Shown here: piece by piece, positions 37,086 through 45,880 of the stretch | Layout of the letters: every line of letters begins with the position of its first letter | Position numbering within the stretch: position 1 is the first letter of the stretch | From: an uncultured Caulobacter sp. | Lineage (GTDB): Bacteria; Pseudomonadota; Alphaproteobacteria; Caulobacterales; Caulobacteraceae | NCBI GenBank assembly: GCA_913776195.1 | Contig: CAJYMH010000031.1 | Coordinates: 372,001 to 436,000 of the forward strand | Reading direction: 5' to 3' | DNA length: 64,000 bases | Position numbers and translations under genes: made by a program | Notes under the pieces: generated by a model | What the model was told of the DNA's origin: nothing | The model's input: only the letters and a program-made list of their open reading frames with translations | Database searches by the model: none

Positions 37086-37789
37086 GTGCCATCAACCGGG
37101 ACGAATGGGGTCTCGGCTACCCTGATGCCGCGAGTGATACCTGCGTCGAGCTGGTGCTTGTCGAAAAAACCCGGGGCAATGGTGAAGCTGAACATATCCG
37201 GATTAAGGCCATTGATCTCAAGCCTGACGCGCTCGGTGCGTGCCTGCTCTTCCGAACTGACTGCGACTGAGACGATATCCGACATCAGGATACGATCCGC
37301 CACCAGAACTTCTGCCTGCTGGTCTGTTGGACAGGCGGGGAGGTGCGCTGCCACCCGCCTTCGGGTGAAGCCGCCCGCGCCGGTGACGCTGTTCGCATAC
37401 ATCCCCTCGAAACCAGCTATGCCGGGCTTAAGGAGCGCGCCGTAGCTTGCGGCCGCGTTGCGAGGGCAAAACAATGTGCCCTCCTGCCACAGATAATCGG
37501 GCTTCACTAGAAGTACGACCCAGTCCCGAAACAATATGTCCTTAGCTCTGGCCTTATCGAAGTACCAAGCATTTGGGTATTGAATGGAGCAGCAGATATG
37601 ACCCTTCTGCCCGTCGAGCCGACTGAGGTCGGTAGGGTTGAATATAGAGCGCTCGTCGTTTTCTAGGGATGCTGTAGAAAGAATTCCTACATCCCCAATT
37701 GCAATGTGCAACAAGTTCCTTGAAGGAGTAAAATGGCAAAGCCTTTTTACTCCTCGCGCTTCTGACGCCGTCTTTATTTCGGAAATCAT
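37082..37789 (-). CDS. DarT-like ADP-ribosyltransferase (putative toxin)
   Basis: 235 residues. Opens with LCHFTPSRNLLHIAIGDVGI, the DarT-type NAD-binding start (His19). Arg57 lies in DLSRLDGQ, and HICCSIQYPNAWYF and DWVVLLVKPDYLW follow. The putative catalytic Glu160 is in TDQQAEVLVAD, matching the conserved QAEVLV of DarT. DarT enzymes ADP-ribosylate bases in single-stranded DNA and block replication or phage growth. It overlaps the helicase stop and the ARH start, each by ATGA, so the three are translationally coupled. Target base and toxicity are inferred from the family. Its base composition is visibly less GC-rich than the flanks. Confidence 0.75.
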   Translation of the reverse strand: MISEIKTASEARGVKRLCHFTPSRNLLHIAIGDVGILSTASLENDERSIFNPTDLSRLDGQKGHICCSIQYPNAWYFDKARAKDILFRDWVVLLVKPDYLWQEGTLFCPRNAAASYGALLKPGIAGFEGMYANSVTGAGGFTRRRVAAHLPACPTDQQAEVLVADRILMSDIVSVAVSSEEQARTERVRLEINGLNPDMFSFTIAPGFFDKHQLDAGITRGIRVAETPFVPVDGT

Positions 37790-39171
37790 CTGTTTAGCTT
37801 GGTGTACAAAGACGGTATTGCTGGCAATAGCGAGGTGACGTCGCCATCGTGGAGCAATAGTAGAGCGCGGCGCGCTCGTGTTACGCCAACATACAGCAAT
37901 CGACCATCATTCGCGGTCGCATCGCTTATGCCAATGTTCTGAATAAATGCAGGATCTGGCATCTCGGCAGCGGAGAGAAATGGAAGTATTACTACATCAA
38001 ACTCCATGCCTTTGGCAGAATGCAGGCTGCCGAAGTATATGCTCGAAGCACGCCAAGTGGACTCTTTGAGGGAACGTGCATTGCCGGGTAGAATTCTTTT
38101 CACTTCCCGCATTTGCTCAAGCGTTCGCGTCAGAATGGCAACTGACCCGGCTTCCGCGAAGCGCCGAGCTTGGTCGGTGACGAAGGCTAATTGGTTCTCA
38201 CGACTTGTGAAGCTGACGAGTGTCGGCTTAGGGCCTTCCGCGCGCGGCATGCGAGGGGCCACCATGTCAGCAGCCCCAGAGTAGTAGGGCATTCTTGAGA
38301 TCGCCAAGCCCAGCGCAGCAATCTCAGCCGTGTTCCTGTAATTTTCCTCGAACGGCCAAACTTGCTGGGGCCGTAATCCGGCCGACCGCCACGACATGCG
38401 GTGTCCATAGATCTGCTGTGCCACGTCGCCGAAGAACGTTAGCGATCCGTCGTGCGGCACGGCGAGCGCAAGCGACCGGAGCATCTCCGGCGATAAATCC
38501 TGACCTTCGTCGATCACGATGTGCTTGTAGAGCCGAGCCGTATCGTCGACCTGAAACTCAGCCGCAACGGCGCTGGCCAAGTCGTCTACGTCGTACAGCT
38601 TCCCGCGCGCGAGGCGGCCAGCCAGATATGCTTCGCGCACCTGCCACATCAATGGTCGAGCACCTGTCTCAAGTCGCGCTTCGGCCCGTCCAACGCGGGT
38701 GACGCTTTGGTAGTCTGCAAGCGAATGAACGCCGTGACCGGCGATCCATTTTAATTCTTCTGCGAAGAATGGACGTGGTCGGTCAAAAAGGGGAGCTGGG
38801 CCGACCGTCTGCCGAGCAGCTTCGACCGCTTCCGCAATGGCGTTGTCGCGTTCCCAACTGCTCAGAATGGGCCCGCCGGCCATCTTGCCGCGTGATGCTA
38901 GGTACCCTCGAGCAAACAAGTGATAGTGCTCGACTTGGACGTTTAGCAACTCGGGTGCGGCAAGCGCCTTGATGTATTGCACCAGTGGCTTGCTGAAGGT
39001 GAGCAGCAAGGTCCTGCCACCACCGGGAAGCCCAGGATGAGATAGATACGCCGCCCTTAAGATCGCCATCGTGGTTTTGCCGCTACCTGCGGTTCCGAGG
39101 ACAACCTGATGGCCGCGCGTTGCTAGCTGAACGATATCGCGCTGTCTCGCGACGGGTGTAGGGAGCGCCAT
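37786..39171 (-). CDS. UvrD/Rep-like superfamily 1 helicase
   Basis: 461 residues from ATG 39169-39171, shorter than UvrD (about 720) and lacking large 1B/2B insertions. SF1 motifs are complete: I GTAGSGKT (26-33), Ia LLLTFSKP, II DEGQD (221-225), III FFGDVAQQIYG, IV YRNTAEI, V LHSAKGMEFDVVILP (383-397) and VI YVGVTRARRAL. A GTG at 39238-39240, 23 codons upstream, has a better ribosome site (GGAAAGGGG) and is a real alternative, but adds a non-conserved hydrophobic stretch. First gene of the helicase/DarT-like/ARH-VOC operon. Such a helicase could expose single-stranded DNA, the DarT substrate; that link is inference. Confidence 0.88.
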   Translation of the reverse strand: MALPTPVARQRDIVQLATRGHQVVLGTAGSGKTTMAILRAAYLSHPGLPGGGRTLLLTFSKPLVQYIKALAAPELLNVQVEHYHLFARGYLASRGKMAGGPILSSWERDNAIAEAVEAARQTVGPAPLFDRPRPFFAEELKWIAGHGVHSLADYQSVTRVGRAEARLETGARPLMWQVREAYLAGRLARGKLYDVDDLASAVAAEFQVDDTARLYKHIVIDEGQDLSPEMLRSLALAVPHDGSLTFFGDVAQQIYGHRMSWRSAGLRPQQVWPFEENYRNTAEIAALGLAISRMPYYSGAADMVAPRMPRAEGPKPTLVSFTSRENQLAFVTDQARRFAEAGSVAILTRTLEQMREVKRILPGNARSLKESTWRASSIYFGSLHSAKGMEFDVVILPFLSAAEMPDPAFIQNIGISDATANDGRLLYVGVTRARRALLLLHDGDVTSLLPAIPSLYTKLNR

Positions 39172-39270
39172 GAGCAACCATAGGCCGATCCACGGTGGAG
39201 CTTGCAAGCCATTTCGAGAGTGTGCGGCAAACCGCTCCACAACCCCTTTCCAGAACGGCGAAAAAATCTA

Positions 39271-39276
39271 ATTATA
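39271..39276 (-). promoter_or_regulatory. Candidate -10 box of the helicase/DarT-like/ARH-VOC operon
   Basis: Minus-strand TATAAT in an AT-rich patch between the right att repeat and the helicase gene. No good -35 at 16-18 bases. It places the operon's promoter inside the island. Confidence 0.35.
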
Positions 39277-39314
39277 TCAAGGTGTAGATGGGAATCTTAG
39301 CAGTGGCCAACTTC

Positions 39315-39331
39315 TCGTGTCGGGTGCGCCA
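39315..39331. repeat. Right attachment repeat (attR)
   Basis: TCGTGTCGGGTGCGCCA, identical to the last 17 bases of tRNA-Arg at 28695-28711; flanking bases differ on both sides. Confidence 0.9.
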
Positions 39332-39517
39332 CTTTCCTGAAATCTGAACCGGGCTCGCCCCAATGGCGTGGCGACCGATGCGCTTTGGGCTTCTCCTGCA
39401 TCAAACTCTGGATTGGACTCCCTGCAGCATATGCGCGGAGATCGCGCCCGTGCGCGCGAGGGCTTTTCCTTTGCGCGGTTTAGTGGTCTGATGACTTGTC
39501 AGTCCATATCAAAGCCA

Positions 39518-39530
39518 TTGGTCAGTCCAA
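39518..39530. promoter_or_regulatory. GntR-type operator-like site before the oxidoreductase operon
   Basis: TTGGTCAGTCCAA, an imperfect palindrome, 40 bases before the first start codon. A second related stretch begins TGGTCTGATGA at 39484, a string that also occurs at about 2042 near the xyl regulator. Confidence 0.35.
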
Positions 39531-39570
39531 TAAGGCGGGCGACCTTTGAGGCCAGGAGGAGGGCCAGGAG

Positions 39571-40737
39571 ATGGACGATACGAGCCGACGCGCGTTGCTG
39601 ATGGCGGCCGGGACCGCCGGCCTGGCCTCTCTGGCGGGGGGCGCCTTCGCCCAGCCGCCGACGCCAAAACCCCTTCAGCCGACGGAAGAGGTGGCGGAGC
39701 CGGGCATGGACCCGAACGCCAAGCCCAAGCACTCGATCCGCTTCGCGGTGATCGGCTGCGACCACAATCACATCTACAGCATGACAGCCGCCATGAAGCG
39801 TGGCGGCGGCGAGCTGGTGAAGTTCTACACGGCCGATCCCAAGCAGATCGCCGAGTTCCGCAGGCAGTTCGGCGACGTGCCGCTCGCGCGCGGCGAGGAC
39901 GAGATCATCGAGGACAAGTCGATCCAGCTGGTGGTCGCCGCCCCGATCCCCGACCTGCGTACGCCGCTGGGCCTGAAGGTCATGGCGGCGGGTAAGGACT
40001 ACTTGGCCGACAAGCCGGGCATCGTGACGCTGGAGCAGCTGGCCCAGGTGCGGGCGGCCGTGAAGAAGACCGGGCGCAAGTACGCCATCATGTATTCCGA
40101 GCGGCTGGAGGTGCCGTCGGCGGTCAAGGCCGGCGAACTGGTCAAGGCCGGGGCCATCGGCAAGGTCATCCAGACCGTGAACCTGGCGCCCCACCGCATC
40201 GGCGTCGGCCGTGCCGACTGGTTCTGGGACAAGCGCCGCTACGGCGGCATCCTGACCGACATCGGCTCGCACCAGGCCGAGCAGTTCCTCTACTACACCG
40301 GCTCGACCAAGGCCCATGTGATCGCTTCCCAGACAGGGAATTTGACTCATCCGGACCGGCCGCAGTTTGAGGATTTTGGCGATATGACCGTCACCGGGAA
40401 CGGCGGGACGGGCTATCTGCGGGTGGATTGGTTCACGCCGGACGGCCTGGGCGTCTGGGGCGACGGGCGGCTCTTCATCCTGGGTACCGAGGGCTACATC
40501 GAGCTGCGCAAGTACATCGACCCGATCGGGCGGCCGGGCAACAACCACCTGCTCATCGTCGATCAGAAGCGCGCCCGATACATCGATTGCAGCAAGGTCG
40601 TGCTGCCGTTCGGGCATCAGTTCATCACCGACATCGTCGAGCGCACCTCGGTGGCGCAGGACCAGGATCAGGCCCTGCTGGCCGCTGAACTGGTGCTGAA
40701 GGCGCAGAAAAACGCGACCCGGCCGATCACGAGCTAG
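39571..40737 (+). CDS. Gfo/Idh/MocA family oxidoreductase, Tat-exported
   Basis: 388 residues. A twin-arginine signal SRRALLMAAGTAGLASLAGG ends at AFAQ, so the enzyme is folded with its nucleotide cofactor before export to the periplasm. Rossmann part about 55-170 (RFAVIGCDHNHIYSMTAAM, DYLADKPG) followed by the C-terminal alpha/beta substrate domain (GGILTDIGSHQAEQF). Strong AGGAGGAGG upstream. It leads a three-gene series with a second oxidoreductase 24 bases on and a cupin. A catabolic step on a sugar or cyclitol is likely; the substrate is unknown. GxGxxG is degenerate (GCDHNH), so cofactor use should be treated with care. Confidence 0.85.
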   Translation: MDDTSRRALLMAAGTAGLASLAGGAFAQPPTPKPLQPTEEVAEPGMDPNAKPKHSIRFAVIGCDHNHIYSMTAAMKRGGGELVKFYTADPKQIAEFRRQFGDVPLARGEDEIIEDKSIQLVVAAPIPDLRTPLGLKVMAAGKDYLADKPGIVTLEQLAQVRAAVKKTGRKYAIMYSERLEVPSAVKAGELVKAGAIGKVIQTVNLAPHRIGVGRADWFWDKRRYGGILTDIGSHQAEQFLYYTGSTKAHVIASQTGNLTHPDRPQFEDFGDMTVTGNGGTGYLRVDWFTPDGLGVWGDGRLFILGTEGYIELRKYIDPIGRPGNNHLLIVDQKRARYIDCSKVVLPFGHQFITDIVERTSVAQDQDQALLAAELVLKAQKNATRPITS

Positions 40738-40761
40738 GAGCGAAAACAGGAGGAGAATTGA

Positions 40762-42138
40762 GTGACTGGAAAACAGCGACAACGAAGACTTCTGTTACAG
40801 GGCCTCGGCGCCGCGGCGCTCGGCTTTCCAGCCATTGTTCCCTCCACCGTTTTCGGCAAGAACGCCCCCTCCAACCGCATCAATATCGGGGTGATCGGAG
40901 CGGGGCGGATAGCCCGCGTCCACGACATGCCCGAGACCTGGAAATACGATCACGCCCAGGTCCTGGCGGTTTGCGACGTGGACTCCAAGCGGGTCGAGGC
41001 CGGCAAGGCCCTGATCAACGAAACCTATTCCAAGAAGCTGGGCCGCACGTGGGACGGGGCGGTCGGCTATGGCGACTATCGCCACCTGCTGGCGTCCAAG
41101 GACATCGACGCGGTCATCATCGCCACGCCGGACCACCAGCACGCCATCCCGGCCGTGCATGCGGTGCGGGCCGGCAAGGACGTCTATCTGCAGAAACCCG
41201 CCGCCCTGACCATCGCCGAGGGGCGCTACATGGCGGACGCAGTGAAGGCGTCCGGCCGCATCCTGCAGATCGGCTCGCAGCAGCGCTCGCTCAATCCCTG
41301 GCCGCAATTCCACCGCGCCTGCGAGCTGGTCCGCAACGGCCGCATCGGCGAGCTGAAGCATGTGGACATCGGCCTGCCCGGCGATCCTTCGGGGCCGGAA
41401 GCGCCGCCGATGCCCGTGCCGCCGAACCTGGACTATGACGCCTGGCTCGGCTCAACGCCGGAGGTCTATTACACCGAGATGCGGGTGCATCCGCAGGCGT
41501 CCTTCGACCGGCCCGGCTGGCTGCGCTGCGAGCAGTTCGGGGCCGGCATGATCACCGGCTGGGGCGCGCACCATGTGGACACCGCCCACTGGGGCATGGA
41601 CATGGAGCATTCCGGCCCGGTGGAGATCTGGGGCTCGGCCGAGTTTCCCAAGAGCAACCTGTGGAACGTGCATGGCAAGTTCCTGACCCACGCCCGCTAC
41701 GCCAACGGCGTAACCATGGACATTAGCGGCGACTTCCCCAATGGGGTGAAGTTCATCGGGACCAAGGGCTGGATCTTCGTCACCCGCGACGGCGGCGTCA
41801 CCTCCAGTGACCCGGCGGCGGGGGCGACCAAGGGCCTGACGGCCAGCGATCCCAAAATCCTGACCAGCGTCATCGGCAGCAACGAGGTGCGCCTGTATCG
41901 CAGCGAGGAGCAGCACGGAAACTGGCTGGACTCCATCCGCACCCGCAAGGCCCCCGTGGCGCCGGCGGAGACGGGACACCGCGCCTGCTCCACCTGCCTG
42001 CTGCACCACGCGGCCATGAAGACCGGGCGGCGGCTGAAATGGGACCCCAAGGCCGAGCGCTTCATCGGCGACGACGCGCCCAACGCCCTGCTCAGCCGCC
42101 CGCAACGCAAGGGCTACAGCTTCTCGGAGGCCGTATGA
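40762..42138 (+). CDS. Gfo/Idh/MocA family oxidoreductase, Tat-exported (second copy)
   Basis: 458 residues from GTG 40762 behind AGGAGGAG. Tat-type signal QRRLLLQGLGAAALGFPAIV. NAD(P)-binding GVIGAGRIARVHDMP (near residue 36), DAVIIATPDHQHA, and the family Lys in DVYLQKPAALTIAEG. The C-terminal half has WGAHHVDTAHWGMDME and WDPKAERF, features shared with planctomycete/Bacteroidetes-type exported Gfo/Idh/MocA enzymes that include glycosidases acting through transient oxidation. Only loosely similar to its neighbour, so the two probably act in sequence on a related substrate. The stop overlaps the cupin start. Confidence 0.87.
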   Translation: MTGKQRQRRLLLQGLGAAALGFPAIVPSTVFGKNAPSNRINIGVIGAGRIARVHDMPETWKYDHAQVLAVCDVDSKRVEAGKALINETYSKKLGRTWDGAVGYGDYRHLLASKDIDAVIIATPDHQHAIPAVHAVRAGKDVYLQKPAALTIAEGRYMADAVKASGRILQIGSQQRSLNPWPQFHRACELVRNGRIGELKHVDIGLPGDPSGPEAPPMPVPPNLDYDAWLGSTPEVYYTEMRVHPQASFDRPGWLRCEQFGAGMITGWGAHHVDTAHWGMDMEHSGPVEIWGSAEFPKSNLWNVHGKFLTHARYANGVTMDISGDFPNGVKFIGTKGWIFVTRDGGVTSSDPAAGATKGLTASDPKILTSVIGSNEVRLYRSEEQHGNWLDSIRTRKAPVAPAETGHRACSTCLLHHAAMKTGRRLKWDPKAERFIGDDAPNALLSRPQRKGYSFSEAV

Positions 42139-42578
42139 TGTTGACGAAGCGCGACATCGCCGTCGCCGTCACCGCCGCCGGGCTCAGCCTGGCCGCGGTC
42201 GCCGTGGCCCAGGCGTCCAAGCCCGCCATCCTCGGACCCGCCGTCTACACCTGGGAGGGGATGAAGCACGGCCCCACCGACGTCGGCGCCTACGCCCAGC
42301 TGACCCGCGCGCCCACCGCCACGCTGGACGAGCTGGAGATGCACGTCACCACCCTGCGCCCAGGGACCAACTCGCACGCGCCGCACACCCATCCCAACGA
42401 GGAGCTGGTGATCATCAAGCAGGGGACGGTGGAGGTCCTGAACGGCGGCGAGTGGAAGCGTGTCGGGCCGGGCGGCGTGGTGTTCAACGCCTCGAACTCG
42501 CCCCACGCGCTGCGAAATGTGGGGGATGAGGCGGCGGTTTATCATGTGATCAACTGGAAGGTGGGGAAGGGCAAATAG
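42138..42578 (+). CDS. Exported cupin-domain protein
   Basis: 146 residues; ATG 42138 overlaps the previous stop (TGATG), with a second ATG one codon earlier and GGAGG at 42126-42130. N-terminal signal or anchor (about 8-26, AVAVTAAGLSLAAVAVAQAS). Cupin motif 1 in NSHAPHTHPNEELVIIKQG and motif 2 in FNASNSPHALRNVG: metal-binding His/His/Glu and His. Small single-domain cupins isomerise or bind sugars, among many other roles. Co-transcribed with the two oxidoreductases. Confidence 0.85.
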   Translation: MLTKRDIAVAVTAAGLSLAAVAVAQASKPAILGPAVYTWEGMKHGPTDVGAYAQLTRAPTATLDELEMHVTTLRPGTNSHAPHTHPNEELVIIKQGTVEVLNGGEWKRVGPGGVVFNASNSPHALRNVGDEAAVYHVINWKVGKGK

Positions 42579-42888
42579 CTCTCCCAAACTCCGCTCACCC
42601 CGGCGAAGGCCGGGGCCCAGGTGAAGCCCTGCTGAGGCTCTGGATGAATCTGATTCCCAGCCTTCGCCGGTATGAGCGGAATTATAAAATGCCCGGATAA
42701 AGCTCCGCCTCCCTAGGCCTTGTGCCTAGTGCCCAGAGACTCCGCGTCGGCCGCAGGGGCGAGGCGACGGCGTCCGCGCGAACCCGGAGCCTCAGCCGTT
42801 TCTGGGTCCTCGCCACAAGGGCGAGGATGACGGGGAGGGGGAGGGCCGCTATAGCCGGGCCCATCTTCCAGCCTCCCGGAGTCCCGCC
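42579..42888. other. Intergenic region with palindromic elements before purC
   Basis: 310 non-coding bases. Contains the imperfect inverted repeat at 42591-42679, a small CTAGGC/GCCTAG hairpin (42713-42729) and a TCCTCGCC/GGCGAGGA hairpin (about 42807-42828). The purC promoter must also lie here. Confidence 0.55.
42591..42679. repeat. REP/MITE-like inverted repeat
   Basis: Left arm CCGCTCACCCCGGCGAAGGC (to 42620) pairs with a right arm reading CCCAGCCTTCGCCGGTATGA (42656-42679), spaced by about 35 bases. CCGGCGAAGGCCGGG-type palindromes are common dispersed elements in alphaproteobacterial genomes. No other copy is in this window. Confidence 0.6.
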
Positions 42889-43815
42889 ATGACCGCCATG
42901 ACGCACAGCGAACTGAACCTGCCGCTGATCGCGCGGGGCAAAGTGCGAGACGTCTATGCGGCGGGGGACGACCGGCTGCTGCTGGTCGCCTCGGACCGGG
43001 TCAGCGCCTTCGACGTGGTCATGGCCGAGCCGGTGCCGTTCAAGGGCGTGGTCCTGACCCAAATCAGCGCCTGGTGGTTTCGCCAGCTCAAGGACGTGGT
43101 CGACCATCACCTGATCTCCGCAGACGCCGACGAGATCATCGCCGCCATCCCCGCGCTGGCCGCCCAGCGCGACCAGATCAACGGCCGCGCCATGCTGTGT
43201 AAGCGCACCTCGGTGGTGCCCTTCGAATGCGTGGTGCGCGGCTATATCTCCGGCTCCGCCTGGAAGGAGTACGCGGCCCAGGGCACCCTGGCCGGCGAGG
43301 CCCTGCCCGCCGGCCTGGTGGAGAGCGACCGCCTCGATCCGCCGATCTTCAGCCCCGCCACCAAGGCCGAGACCGGCCACGACGAGAACGTCACCATCGC
43401 CCAGATGGCCGCCGCCCTCGGCGCCGAGGAGACCGCGCAGCTGGAGCGCCTGTCCCGCGCCGTCTATGGCCGGGTGCGCGACGTGGCCGCCACGCGCGGC
43501 GTGATCATCGCCGACACCAAGTTCGAGTTCGGCAAGACCGCCGACGGCGAAATCATCCTGATCGACGAGGTGGCGACCCCCGACAGCTCCCGCTTCTGGC
43601 CGGCGGACGTCTATGCCCCCGGCGGCCCGCAGCCCAGCTTCGACAAGCAGCCCCTGCGCGACTACCTGGACGCCGAGCGCAAGGCCGTCCGCTGGGACGG
43701 GGAAGCCCCGGCCCCGGCCCTGCCGGAGGCGGTCATCCAGGCCATGAGCGCGCGCTATCTGGAGGCGTTCGAGCGGGTTACTGGGACGGCGCTGGATACG
43801 GGGCGGTTTGGGTAA
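42889..43815 (+). CDS. purC: Phosphoribosylaminoimidazole-succinocarboxamide synthase
   Basis: 308 residues. Joins CAIR and aspartate using ATP in purine synthesis. SAICAR synthetase signatures: [10 protein letters not shown] (phosphate loop), [29 protein letters not shown], and IADTKFEFG with [14 protein letters not shown]. Slightly longer than bacterial PurC of about 240 residues and closer to the longer alphaproteobacterial/yeast type. Monocistronic by layout, with convergent downstream genes. Confidence 0.96.
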   Translation: MTAMTHSELNLPLIARGKVRDVYAAGDDRLLLVASDRVSAFDVVMAEPVPFKGVVLTQISAWWFRQLKDVVDHHLISADADEIIAAIPALAAQRDQINGRAMLCKRTSVVPFECVVRGYISGSAWKEYAAQGTLAGEALPAGLVESDRLDPPIFSPATKAETGHDENVTIAQMAAALGAEETAQLERLSRAVYGRVRDVAATRGVIIADTKFEFGKTADGEIILIDEVATPDSSRFWPADVYAPGGPQPSFDKQPLRDYLDAERKAVRWDGEAPAPALPEAVIQAMSARYLEAFERVTGTALDTGRFG

Positions 43816-43906
43816 GGGGGGCGTCCGAATGGGAGGAGTTGGACGGTGTGATCGTGCGCGAGCCGCGCTGCTTGTTGGCGGGGTGTTGAGGCGAGGCTAA
43901 CGCCCC

Positions 43907-44664
43907 TCAGTTCTTCAACCGCCACCCCGTCCGGAACACGGCGTAGATCACCGCCAGGCAGGCGGCCATGAAGCCCAGGGTGGCCAGGAAGCTGATCTGG
44001 ATGCCCACGTCCGACACCCCGTAGAAGCTCCAGCGGAAGCCGCTGACCAGATATACCACGGGGTTGAACAGGGTGATGTTGCGCCAGACCTCGGGCAGCA
44101 TGTTGATCGAATAGAAGCTGCCGCCCAGGAAGGTCAGGGGCGTGACGATCAGCATGGGCACGATCTGCAGCTTTTCGAAGCCGTCGGCCCAAAGGCCGAT
44201 GATGAAGCCGAACAGGCTGAACGTCACCGCAGTCAGGACCAGGAAGCCGATCATCCAGAAGGGGTGGGCGATCTCGAACGGAACGAACAGGCGCGCGGTG
44301 GCCAGGATGACCAGGCCCAGCATGATCGACTTGCTGGCGGCGGCGCCCACATAGCCGATCACCGTCTCGATCCACGAGACGGGGGCGGACAGCAGCTCGT
44401 AGATCGTGCCGGCCCACTTGGGCATGTAGATGCCGAACGAGGCGTTGGAGATGCTTTCGGTCAGCAGGGACAGCATGATCAGGCCGGGCACGATGAAGGC
44501 GCCGTAGGAGATGCCGTCGATGGACTGCATCCGGCTGCCGATCGCTGACCCGAAGACCACGAAATACAGCGAGGTGGAGATCACCGGCGACAGCAGGCTC
44601 TGGCCCAGGGTGCGGAACCAGCGCGCCATCTCGAAACGGTAGATGGCCTTGATGGCGTGGATGT

Positions 44665-44668
<4 letters not shown>
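43907..44668 (-). CDS. ABC-2 type transporter permease
   Basis: 253 residues with about six membrane helices, the first near 22-42 and the last near 228-246. The ABC-2 permease signature is seen in [21 protein letters not shown] and [21 protein letters not shown], followed by [17 protein letters not shown]. The ATG overlaps the ATPase stop by ATGA, so the two form one exporter. Such pairs export drugs, polysaccharides or lipids; the substrate is not evident. Confidence 0.92.
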
Positions 44669-45591
<923 letters not shown>

Positions 45592-45880
45592 ACCGCCCCC
45601 TTGATGCCGGCGCGTCCGGCGTGGCGGCAAGATGGGGATGCGGGGCGCGTTCGCCTAGCCCTGATCTTCAGCTTTCGATGGCGAAGGCGGCGCGCCCCCT
45701 TCCGGGGGGAGGAAGGGGGCGGCCTTGGTCGCCGGCCAGGGGGGGGCGGGGGCCGGCTTGAACAGCGGCGATGGGCGCCGCATCGCTGGACCACGTCGCT
45801 TGGGGACGGGCGGTCATGCGATGAGCAGACTATGCGCTTCCTCCATGACGGAAATTGCAGCTTTCCGCCTTGAGTTGAGT

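Larger units (their letters stand above)
28712..39331. mobile_element. tRNA-Arg genomic island (about 10.6 kb integrative element)
   Basis: Bounded by a 17-bp direct repeat, with an integrase next to the left end. Cargo: Rep-like protein, serine recombinase, Cro/C1 regulator, two unknown genes and a helicase/DarT-like/ARH-VOC operon. Codon third positions and intergenic parts are visibly less GC-rich than the flanks. No conjugation, capsid or packaging genes are seen, so it is a mobilisable or satellite-like element rather than a complete phage or ICE. Confidence 0.9.

Noticed and set aside
37695..37716. Possible further island repeat (AATTGCAATGTGCAAC) in the DarT-like gene
   Set aside because: Too many mismatches to TGCAATCAATTGCA and it lies in coding sequence.
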